A DNA stretch of 8,473 bases from Coriobacteriales bacterium (lineage in GTDB: Bacteria; Actinomycetota; Coriobacteriia; Coriobacteriales; UBA8131). Position numbers and translations under genes: made by a program. The stretch lies in contig JAITTM010000074.1 of NCBI GenBank assembly GCA_031286975.1, positions 1 through 8,473 of the forward strand, given 5' to 3'. Below the pieces are notes generated by a model. It made no database searches and was not told the origin of the DNA. It worked only from the letters and a program-made list of their open reading frames with translations. Within the stretch, counting starts at the first letter, position 1. The number at the start of each line of letters is the position of its first letter. Positions 1-4,480 of this stretch are shown in pieces.

Positions 1-567
1 GAGGAGCGCTACTACCGCATCATCAGCGAGGCGCTCACCGGTGGCCCCAACCCCGCCTACAGCTTTGGCAGTGCCTGGACCTTCAACGCCAGGCGCGACG
101 TGATGATTGACGAGTACATCGTCGATTATGAGGAGTACCCCGCCATCGGCTCCGGAGGCCTGTCGTATCTGGACGGCGCGCTTTATGTCAACACCTTTAG
201 CGTGCGCGAATACAACGAGGCGATCGAAGCCGGCCGCATGAGCATCATGGGCAAGACCACTTTCACCCCCGCAGACCGTATGCGCTACCGCTTCATGATG
301 CAGCTCTTTGGCCTGCGCCTCGACAAAAAGCAGTGGGAGCGCGATTTTGGTTGCAGCGTTGCCGCCAGCGTGCCCAGCGAGTACGCCTTCTTCAAGCTGG
401 TGGGTGCCATTGCCCACGAGGACGCCTTCGAGATCACGCTCACGCCCAAGGGCCGCTACCTCATGGTCGCCCTCATGCGCCAGTTCTTCATCGGCGTCAA
501 CGGTGTGCGCGATCAGGCGCGGGCAGCCCTCACCGGCGAAGAGCGCGAACTGCTCTTTGGCGGCTAA
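1..567 (+). CDS. Coproporphyrinogen III oxidase-like radical SAM protein, C-terminal fragment
   Basis: The reading frame is open from base 1 and ends at TAA 565-567, giving 189 residues of a protein that starts upstream of the window. The visible part resembles the C-terminal region of the HemN/HemZ/HutW-like radical SAM family: an acidic stretch ending DEYIVDYEEYPAIGSGGLSYLDG (about residues 36-58, window numbering), then LYVNTFSVREYNEAI, then a helical tail with MRYRFMMQLFGLRLD, a winged-helix-like end with LTPKGRYLMVALMRQFF, and a closing VNGVRDQAR. Known members use a 4Fe-4S cluster and S-adenosylmethionine in anaerobic porphyrin synthesis or haem degradation. The Cys-x3-Cys-x2-Cys cluster motif would lie upstream and cannot be checked. 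I therefore assign the family but not the reaction. The nearest alternative is an anaerobilin-synthase-like haem-degrading enzyme. No clear terminator follows. Confidence 0.75.
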   Translation, partial: EERYYRIISEALTGGPNPAYSFGSAWTFNARRDVMIDEYIVDYEEYPAIGSGGLSYLDGALYVNTFSVREYNEAIEAGRMSIMGKTTFTPADRMRYRFMMQLFGLRLDKKQWERDFGCSVAASVPSEYAFFKLVGAIAHEDAFEITLTPKGRYLMVALMRQFFIGVNGVRDQARAALTGEERELLFGG

Positions 568-601
568 AGCCTCCGCAGCTCAAACCGCCTTGATGATGTC
601 G

Positions 602-607
602 TATACT
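602..607 (+). promoter_or_regulatory. Possible -10 box for the 694 gene
   Basis: TATACT at 602-607 matches the -10 consensus at five of six positions. It lies in the 126-base gap before the membrane protein gene, about 87 bases upstream of its start. No convincing -35 hexamer sits 16-18 bases upstream. A TTGATG at 590-595 is too close to pair with it. The gap also holds a short inverted repeat, GCTTA 608-612 with TAAGC 627-631. This is a weak call. Confidence 0.22.
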
Positions 608-693
608 GCTTAGGATAACAGCGCGGTAAGCAAGAATCTGACGAGGGAGTAGCGCACAGCCTCACGCGCTTCCCCGGAGCATGAGGAGATGAA

Positions 694-1284
694 ATGAAAG
701 AACCGATGCTCCACAAACCAATAAGCAAAGAGAAATACGAACTTCTGGTCAACGAGGGTATTATCCCAGACGAAATGCTACAAGAATCGGAAAGGGATTT
801 TGTGATTACCCTTGATGAAGTTGACGAGAATGGCAAGCCAACCGGACGCAGCTATCACAATGAGGCCTCCGCGAACGCAGCGGCAAGATCCATGGACTGG
901 CCAACGCAAATTTTGCTCCTGGTGCTGGGCGTAGGCCCGATAATCGGATTCCTTCTCCTTGCACCGCATGCCCACCTCGAAGGGAGTATTGTTGCAATCA
1001 TAGAATTTTGCCTATTGCTTACGGCTGCACCCAGCTTTATTTCGTGTCTGTCTTTAGGTGTCTTAATCAGCATGATATTGGACAGGGTCGCGCTCTCCCG
1101 CCTTCCATCCTGGCACCCCGAGGCAAGCGATCTGTTCAACGGCTACACGATTATAGGAGCCAAGGTGCCCCTCTCAGAACACGAACCCAAACGTAGAAAG
1201 CTTTGGAGAAGGATGCTGGGCGCAGTGCCAGTCATGATGCTGTGCTTTATAATCTATAGCTATAGCGTAGGAGCCTTTTTTTAA
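694..1284 (+). CDS. Unrecognised membrane protein
   Basis: This 196-residue protein starts at ATG 694 behind a good ribosome binding site, GAGGAG at 683-688, five bases before the start. It ends at TAA 1282-1284. The first 68 residues are hydrophilic and acidic (for example VITLDEVDENGKPTGR, 37-52) and probably cytoplasmic. Hydrophobic segments follow at about 71-90, 98-128 (long enough for one or two passes) and 174-194. A basic stretch, PKRRKLWRR (165-173), precedes the last one. I do not recognise a family and see no catalytic motif. Codon and base use differ from the neighbours: bases 781-840 have 26 G+C of 60, whereas bases 7801-7860 in the last gene have 39 of 60. This suggests a gene of different origin. 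Gaps on both sides make it look monocistronic. Confidence 0.75.
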   Translation: MKEPMLHKPISKEKYELLVNEGIIPDEMLQESERDFVITLDEVDENGKPTGRSYHNEASANAAARSMDWPTQILLLVLGVGPIIGFLLLAPHAHLEGSIVAIIEFCLLLTAAPSFISCLSLGVLISMILDRVALSRLPSWHPEASDLFNGYTIIGAKVPLSEHEPKRRKLWRRMLGAVPVMMLCFIIYSYSVGAFF

Positions 1285-1312
1285 GACAGGCGCCACAAAG
1301 ATGCGCTATAGT
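1283..1312 (+). promoter_or_regulatory. Probable promoter of the amidase gene
   Basis: AAGACA (1283-1288, four of six to TTGACA) and TATAGT (1307-1312, five of six to TATAAT) are separated by 18 bases. The pair starts at the stop codon of the preceding gene. It also argues for the ATG at 1359 over the GTG at 1311, because that GTG would fall inside the -10 box. The core GCGCTATAGTGG resembles GCGCTATAATGA before purE. Confidence 0.45.
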
Positions 1313-1358
1313 GGTTTCCAAGCAAAACCTTCACTCAGGGGAGAAGACCGCGGCAACC

Positions 1359-2213
1359 ATGACAGAAAACGCTCACACACACGCGCGAGCCCTGCCTTTG
1401 GGCTTGCTCGGCAACCTGCTTGCCGCTCTGCTGGTGGGCATGCTGGCAGTCATGCTCGCGAGCTGTGCGGCACCCGAGCCCACGCCCATCGAGGATGCCA
1501 CCAGCGAGCTGCGCGGCAGCGAGCTCACGCAGCGGCCGCAGGCAACACCGCCTGAGCCTGAGCCCGCGGCACCCGAGGAGCCTGCCTCTGAGGAGACGCC
1601 CGCAATCACAGAAACCCCGTCTGTCTCCGCAAATGCAGAAGCGCTCTATGCCGAGCTGGGCATCACGCAGCTGTTCTTTGACGATCTGCAACACGGCGAC
1701 AAAAGTGCGCCGTACCAGAAGTACATCGTGCTGCATGATACGGAGGGGTCGGGCAGCCCCGAGAACGTCATTTACGGTTGGGAGAACAACGGCAACCGCA
1801 TCGCCGCGCATTTTGTGGTGGGCAAAGATGGCACCGTGGTGCAGGCGGTGCCGCTCGACCAGATAGGGCATCACGCTGGCTGGGGCGACACGGGGCACAA
1901 CAGCGCTTTTGGCGTCGAGGACGAGTCGCGTGACGACAAGATCGGCACCACGTTCTTCTCGAATGCCTACCTCGACTACGGCATGAACTCGCATTCCGTG
2001 GGCATTGAGCTGGTGCACGCAGGTGGCGAGGGCGATTATCCCACGGCGCAACTTGAGGCGCTGGACAAGCTCATCGCCTACATCGACGCCTATTACGGGT
2101 TTCAAAGCAGCATCATCGCCCATAACGACTGGGCGCTCTCGAACTCAGACACCTCTCCCGAGTTCGAGGGCTACCTCAACAACTATAAGAGCGCCCGCAG
2201 CTACAAGGGGTAG
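1359..2213 (+). CDS. Lipoprotein N-acetylmuramoyl-L-alanine amidase (Amidase_2 fold)
   Basis: This 284-residue exported zinc amidase is predicted to cleave the bond between MurNAc and the peptide stem of peptidoglycan. The N-terminus is a lipoprotein signal: a hydrophobic core at about 11-34, then the lipobox LASC with Cys36 as the lipidated residue. A Pro/Glu/Ala-rich spacer (37-90) follows, then the Amidase_2/PGRP-like domain (about 118-275). Likely zinc ligands are His126 in IVLHDTEGSG, His255 in IIAHNDWAL and Asp264 in NSDTSPEF. The core also has HFVVGKDGTVVQAVPLDQIGHHAG-type sequence around 151-174 and VGIELVH with Glu217. I chose ATG 1359 because an in-frame GTG at 1311 lies within the putative -10 box. 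A purine-rich AGGGGAGAAG (1337-1346) serves as a somewhat distant ribosome binding site. The gene ends convergently with the flavin operon. The family is confident; cell-wall turnover versus recycling is not decidable here. Confidence 0.85.
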   Translation: MTENAHTHARALPLGLLGNLLAALLVGMLAVMLASCAAPEPTPIEDATSELRGSELTQRPQATPPEPEPAAPEEPASEETPAITETPSVSANAEALYAELGITQLFFDDLQHGDKSAPYQKYIVLHDTEGSGSPENVIYGWENNGNRIAAHFVVGKDGTVVQAVPLDQIGHHAGWGDTGHNSAFGVEDESRDDKIGTTFFSNAYLDYGMNSHSVGIELVHAGGEGDYPTAQLEALDKLIAYIDAYYGFQSSIIAHNDWALSNSDTSPEFEGYLNNYKSARSYKG

Positions 2214-2267
2214 ACAGCCGGAACACCCGCGCTTTTGGGAGACCACCGAGAAGCCGCCAGGAAAGCC

Positions 2268-2367
2268 GGAAGCAACCGCTTGCTTGCAAAACGCGCGAGA
2301 ACCGAGCGAAGCGTGCTTGGCACGTGAGCGAGATTCGCAGCGTGGTTGGCTGCAAGCGGTGGCTTTC
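2268..2367. repeat. Long imperfect inverted repeat in the convergent intergenic region
   Basis: GGAAGCAACCGCTTGC (2268-2283) and GCAAGCGGTGGCTTTC (2352-2367) can pair at 15 of 16 positions as RNA, counting one G-U. They enclose about 68 bases, including the dispersed repeat hairpin CGTGC-TTG-GCACG (2312-2324). The element fills the gap between two converging genes, and its right arm reaches into the stop codon of the minus-strand gene. It could act as a bidirectional terminator or mRNA 3'-end protector, but there is no clean U-run on either side. It could equally be a palindromic mobile or REP-like element. Confidence 0.6.
2305..2331 (+). repeat. Dispersed palindrome-centred repeat, copy 1
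   Basis: This 27-base segment matches 3690-3716 at 22 of 27 positions in the same orientation. It contains the hairpin CGTGC-TTG-GCACG (2312-2324) followed by TGAGCGA. In copy 2 the fourth base pair of the stem is A-T instead of G-C, so the fold is kept by a paired change. It lies in the loop of the larger inverted repeat between the two convergent genes. Confidence 0.65.
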
Positions 2368-2780
2368 TACAGCGCAAAGCCCTCTTCGTGTCCGGTAATC
2401 TCGCACAGCTTGGCAAAGCCGTCGCTCACGTAGAAGAAGACGAGTAGGCCGTCGTCTGCACGAGTATGGTCTTCTCCCAAGGCAACCATGTGCTCAAAGC
2501 CAGCCTGGCGCGTTGCGGGGGAGGGCTCGGCAAACACGGCCGTTCCCCGCACGATGACCCAGGGGCTGCCGGGGCGCCAGGCACTCAGCTCGAAGCGCGG
2601 ATTGAGCTGCAACTCGTCATAGACATCCTTGCCGCGCGCGGTGACAAACCACAGTTTGTCATTCTCCACAACCGCAAAGCTGAAGGGGCGCACGTGGGGC
2701 TGATCGTCAACGCTGGTGGCCAGAAACCAGGCGGGCACCTGCGTAAGGTAGGCGGCAACGTCTGCGAGTGTGTAGGGCAT
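2367..2780 (-). CDS. PNPOx-like FMN-binding split-barrel protein
   Basis: This 137-residue protein resembles the pyridoxamine 5'-phosphate oxidase-like (split beta-barrel) superfamily, whose members usually bind FMN or a related flavin or haem cofactor. Family-like features are AWFLATSVDDQPHVRPFSF (17-35, including the RPF typical of the flavin phosphate region), DKLWFVTARGKDVYDEL (41-57), FELSAW (63-68) and a C-terminal VFFYVSDGFAKLCEI. It is short, matching stand-alone oxidoreductase-like members rather than true PdxH; the substrate is unknown. The ATG at 2780 lies 3 bases after the stop of the RibU-type gene with GAGGTAG just upstream, so the two are cotranscribed and probably translationally coupled. 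Its place behind an FMN riboswitch and a flavin importer supports a flavin-binding role. It could be a flavin reductase, a detoxifying oxidoreductase or a flavin-storage protein. Confidence 0.85.
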   Translation of the reverse strand: MPYTLADVAAYLTQVPAWFLATSVDDQPHVRPFSFAVVENDKLWFVTARGKDVYDELQLNPRFELSAWRPGSPWVIVRGTAVFAEPSPATRQAGFEHMVALGEDHTRADDGLLVFFYVSDGFAKLCEITGHEEGFAL

Positions 2781-2783
2781 GAG

Positions 2784-3500
2784 CTACCTCGCATTCTGTG
2801 TGAGCAGGCGTCCCAGCGACTTGAACAGCACAAAGACCAAGATGCTGCACCCGATACCCTTGGCGGCGTTGAGGGGGATGATGAACACCGCCATCATGCC
2901 AACGACGGCCTCGATTGAGGAGCCCATAAGCAGGGGCCACACCACAAAATTCAGCGGCACGACCACAACAAAGCTGACAACAGCTCCCACCGCAAGCCCG
3001 GCGATGAGCCCAACGGTCTTCTTGAAGCGCCGGTAGAGCAGGGCGGCAGGCAACACAAAGGTGATTACCGAGGCGATGTTCATAAGCGCCCCCACAAAGT
3101 CCGCATAGATCAGGGCGTGGATAAGATGCGTGATAATGCCGATAAGACAACCCGCCCCTGGCCCAAAGGCCAGCCCGCCGATGATGGCGGGCACGTTGGC
3201 GATGTCCAGCTTGAGTGTTGTGCCCAAAAGGGGGATCTCAAGCAGGCTGAGCACGGCACCAATGGCGGTGAACAGCGCCATGGTGGCAAGCTGTTGTGTG
3301 TCCCAGTGTGCGCGTGGTACCGGTGACGCCTGTGACGTTGGTTGTGCCGGTGATGCCCCCGCCACCGGCGGTGCTGCCCCCACCCCTGGTGCTGGCGACA
3401 CCCCTGACGCTGGTGCTGCCCCCACCCCTGACGCTGGCGACACCCCTGACGCTGGTGCTGCCCCTGTCCCTGACACTTCTTGCTCCTTCAAATCAACCAT
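2784..3500 (-). CDS. ribU: ECF transporter substrate-binding (S) subunit, RibU-type riboflavin importer
   Basis: This 238-residue membrane protein is predicted to bind riboflavin and take it up together with shared ECF energy-coupling subunits, which are not in this window. About six membrane segments lie between residues 70 and 228. The first contains ALFTAIGA (75-82), an A-x3-A pattern used by S subunits to dock on the transmembrane coupling protein. The LKLDIANVPAIIGGLAFGP stretch (96-114) and a conserved NF..WPL (184-190) fit RibU. Riboflavin specificity is strongly supported by the FMN riboswitch in its leader. The start at ATG 3500 follows AAGGAG (3506-3511 on the complement) by five bases. 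The odd feature is a roughly 65-residue N-terminal extension rich in Ala, Pro, Gly, Ser and Val with 14-residue tandem repeats; typical S subunits begin close to their first helix. The downstream gene follows 3 bases after the stop. Confidence 0.88.
   Translation of the reverse strand: MVDLKEQEVSGTGAAPASGVSPASGVGAAPASGVSPAPGVGAAPPVAGASPAQPTSQASPVPRAHWDTQQLATMALFTAIGAVLSLLEIPLLGTTLKLDIANVPAIIGGLAFGPGAGCLIGIITHLIHALIYADFVGALMNIASVITFVLPAALLYRRFKKTVGLIAGLAVGAVVSFVVVVPLNFVVWPLLMGSSIEAVVGMMAVFIIPLNAAKGIGCSILVFVLFKSLGRLLTQNAR
3370..3477 (-). repeat. 42-base in-frame tandem repeat in the RibU-type gene
   Basis: Two full 42-base units (3370-3411, 3412-3453) and a partial third (3454-3477) differ at only a few bases. 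They encode ASGVSPASGVGAAP (17-30) and ASGVSPAPGVGAAP (31-44), so copy changes in this array would keep the frame. Inside each unit a shorter Pro-Gly-Val theme recurs (ASGVSP, A[SP]GVGAAP), indicating nested duplication. The segment lies before the first membrane helix and looks disordered. Confidence 0.9.
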
Positions 3501-3551
3501 TACGGCTCCTTTCCCGAGGCAGCCTCATGCTGCGCTCAAACGGGTGGGCAT

Positions 3552-3581
3552 AAAAAATGCCCACAAACAATCTGCGGGCAT
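3552..3581 (-). terminator. Intrinsic terminator of the FMN riboswitch expression platform
   Basis: Reading leftwards, AUGCCCGCA (3581-3573) pairs with UGUGGGCAU (3565-3557) over nine base pairs with one G-U. The loop is GAUUGUU and a run of U follows (3556-3552). It lies 51 bases before the RibU-type start and directly after the riboswitch. The right arm can alternatively pair with AUGCCCAC (3551-3544) on the other side of the U-run, so the terminator arm sits between two competing partners. Confidence 0.85.
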
Positions 3582-3583
3582 AC

Positions 3584-3600
3584 CGTGTCTGGCTGACACG
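3584..3600 (-). promoter_or_regulatory. Hairpin between riboswitch aptamer and terminator
   Basis: CGUGUC (3600-3595) and GACACG (3589-3584) form a six-pair stem with an AGCCA loop. It abuts the 3' strand of aptamer helix P1. It may separate the aptamer from the terminator or change during switching; its role is inferred only from position. Confidence 0.5.
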
Positions 3601-3817
3601 CTGTTCTTGTATCCGGACTATAACCGTTGGTTCCAGAATTTCACTGGATCAACAGTGCCCCCTGTGTTTTGTGTAAGCCGCAAAAGAAAAGCAAAGCGTA
3701 CTCAGTACGTGAGCGACGATAAAACGACTTAGGCAGAACACAGAAAGCACTGCTCGCGGACTTGTGGCCTCTGAGGCCCCTGACCGCCAGTGAGGAGTTG
3801 CACCTCGCCCTGAACAG
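3601..3817 (-). promoter_or_regulatory. FMN riboswitch (RFN element) with extended peripheral arm
   Basis: Reading leftwards, the aptamer shows the RFN landmarks in order. P1 is CUGUUC (3817-3812) closing with GAACAG (3606-3601). Then come a GAGG/CCUC hairpin with loop UGCAACU, then CUGGCGGU (3790-3783), then a small GGCCU-CAG-AGGCC hairpin (3778-3766). AGUCCGCGAGC (3762-3752) follows. After a long insert come GAUCCAGUGAAAUUCUGG (3650-3633) and ACGGUUAUAGUCCGGAU (3627-3611). This is the classical FMN-binding core. The first loop has UGCAACU where UGAAAUU is common. The variable stem between the halves is unusually long: CAGUGC with GCACUG, CUGUGUU with AACACAG, UAAGUCG with CGGCUUA, and a tip hairpin CGUAC-UGA-GUACG. 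FMN binding is expected to promote the downstream terminator and turn off the RibU-type gene and its partner. Confidence 0.94.
3690..3716 (+). repeat. Dispersed palindrome-centred repeat, copy 2, inside the riboswitch arm
   Basis: This matches 2305-2331 at 22 of 27 bases in the same orientation. Its CGTAC-TCA-GTACG hairpin (3697-3709) is the tip of the riboswitch's peripheral arm. The stem change relative to copy 1 (A-T for G-C) keeps the pairing. Confidence 0.65.
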
Positions 3818-3832
3818 ATGTAGTACCCGCAC

Positions 3833-3863
3833 AGTATACATCTAAACCACAGGATTGCATCAA
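3833..3863 (-). promoter_or_regulatory. Candidate promoter of the FMN-riboswitch operon
   Basis: On the complement, TTGATG (3863-3858) and TATACT (3838-3833) are 19 bases apart, slightly longer than ideal. Transcription would begin a few bases before aptamer helix P1 (from 3817), exactly where a riboswitch leader should start. It lies back to back with the purE -10 box. Confidence 0.5.
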
Positions 3864-3873
3864 CTAAGAGCGC

Positions 3874-3879
3874 TATAAT
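3874..3879 (+). promoter_or_regulatory. -10 box of the purE promoter
   Basis: A perfect TATAAT lies 55 bases before the purE start, implying a leader of roughly 50 bases. No good -35 lies 16-18 bases upstream (TTGCAT at 3855-3860 is too close), so an activator or another promoter architecture is possible. The surrounding GCGCTATAATGA resembles the sequence before the amidase gene. No recognised riboswitch is visible in the leader. Confidence 0.5.
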
Positions 3880-3934
3880 GAGCCTGCAAACAAATATCTG
3901 CCACCTACGCACAAAGTATCAAAGGGAGAAAACC

Positions 3935-4390
3935 ATGACGCAGCCACTTGTCGGCGTGATCTTAGGGTCGAAGTCCGACCTTGAGACCATGGAGGCCTGT
4001 ACCCGGCAACTTGAGGAGCTGGGCGTACCCCACGAGCTCATCATCGCCAGCGCACATCGCAACCCCCAGCGCGTGCATGATTGGGCAGCCGCGGCTGCGG
4101 ACAACGGCCTCAAGGTCCTCATCGCGGCCGCGGGCAAGGCGGCGCATTTGGCGGGCGTTGTTGCGGCATACACGCCGCTACCGGTTATCGCCGTGCCCAT
4201 GAAAACCAGTGATCTGGGCGGGCTGGACTCGCTGCTCAGCATGGTGCAGATGCCAACGGGCGTGCCCGTGGCAACCGTTGCTATCAACGGTGCCAAAAAT
4301 GCCGCCATCCTGGCAACCCAGATTCTTGGCACTGGTGACGCGACCTACCGTCAGGCCATAGTAGCCTACAAAGCACGTCTGGCGGAGTAG
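3935..4390 (+). CDS. purE: N5-carboxyaminoimidazole ribonucleotide mutase (class I PurE)
   Basis: This 151-residue enzyme of de novo purine synthesis interconverts N5-CAIR and CAIR in the cytoplasm, normally as an octamer. The whole chain fits class I PurE in length and motifs: GSKSDL (11-16, phosphate binding), ASAHRNP (38-44) with catalytic His41, AAHLAG (69-74), and GLDSLLSMVQMP (96-107) followed by VPVATVAINGAKNA. Two positions depart from the usual AGGAAHLPG: Lys68 replaces Gly and Ala73 replaces Pro. The AAHL core argues against the class II carboxylase. The start is ATG 3935 with AGGGAG (3923-3928) six bases upstream; an upstream in-frame ATG at 3878 overlaps the -10 box and is unlikely. 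No purK or other pur gene is in view. The next gene begins 90 bases on in the same direction, so cotranscription with the PH-domain genes is possible. Confidence 0.96.
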   Translation: MTQPLVGVILGSKSDLETMEACTRQLEELGVPHELIIASAHRNPQRVHDWAAAAADNGLKVLIAAAGKAAHLAGVVAAYTPLPVIAVPMKTSDLGGLDSLLSMVQMPTGVPVATVAINGAKNAAILATQILGTGDATYRQAIVAYKARLAE

Positions 4391-4417
4391 TTGTGTCTGT
4401 GTAATTGTCAGCTGTAG

Positions 4418-4457
4418 GGGCGGGTTGCGCTCGCCCAGGGGCGCCAAAGGGCGCCTC
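4418..4457. repeat. Two adjacent G+C-rich hairpins after purE
   Basis: GGGCG (4418-4422) pairs with CGCCC (4432-4436). GGGGCGCC (4438-4445) pairs with GGCGCCTC (4450-4457), allowing one G-U, around an AAAG loop. No U-run follows, so this is not a standard terminator. It may stabilise or attenuate the purE transcript, or be a dispersed intergenic repeat of the TGTAGGGGCG type. The second hairpin ends three bases before the ribosome binding site of the next gene. Confidence 0.5.
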
Positions 4458-4480
4458 ACCAAGGAGGTAAGGAGAACACC

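Noticed and set aside
568..693. Small RNA or terminator between the first two genes
   Set aside because: Only a five-pair inverted repeat and a lone -10-like hexamer are visible, without a U-run or conserved motif.
1311..1358. GTG 1311 as the start of the amidase
   Set aside because: It would sit inside the putative -10 box and add 16 residues before an already complete lipoprotein signal; ATG 1359 is a better start.
1335..2123. 262-codon open frame on the minus strand opposite the amidase
   Set aside because: It is antisense to a gene with a clear lipobox and Amidase_2 motifs; the translation is Arg/Leu/Gly-rich with no recognisable domain, as expected for the shadow of a G+C-rich gene.
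3370..3477. CRISPR-like array
   Set aside because: The repeats are contiguous with no unique spacers and are in frame in a coding sequence, so this is a coding tandem repeat.
3130..3732. 200-codon plus-strand frame across the RibU-type gene and riboswitch
   Set aside because: It runs antisense through a clear ECF S-subunit and a structured RNA; its low-complexity Ala/Pro/Gly/Asp stretch is simply the complement of the repeat extension.
3649..3912. Minus-strand short frames upstream of the RibU-type gene as a possible leader peptide
   Set aside because: They overlap the riboswitch core and its promoter, begin upstream of the likely transcription start and look like chance frames.
3878..3934. 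ATG 3878 as the purE start
   Set aside because: It overlaps the TATAAT box; ATG 3935 has a proper ribosome binding site and gives the usual class I PurE length.
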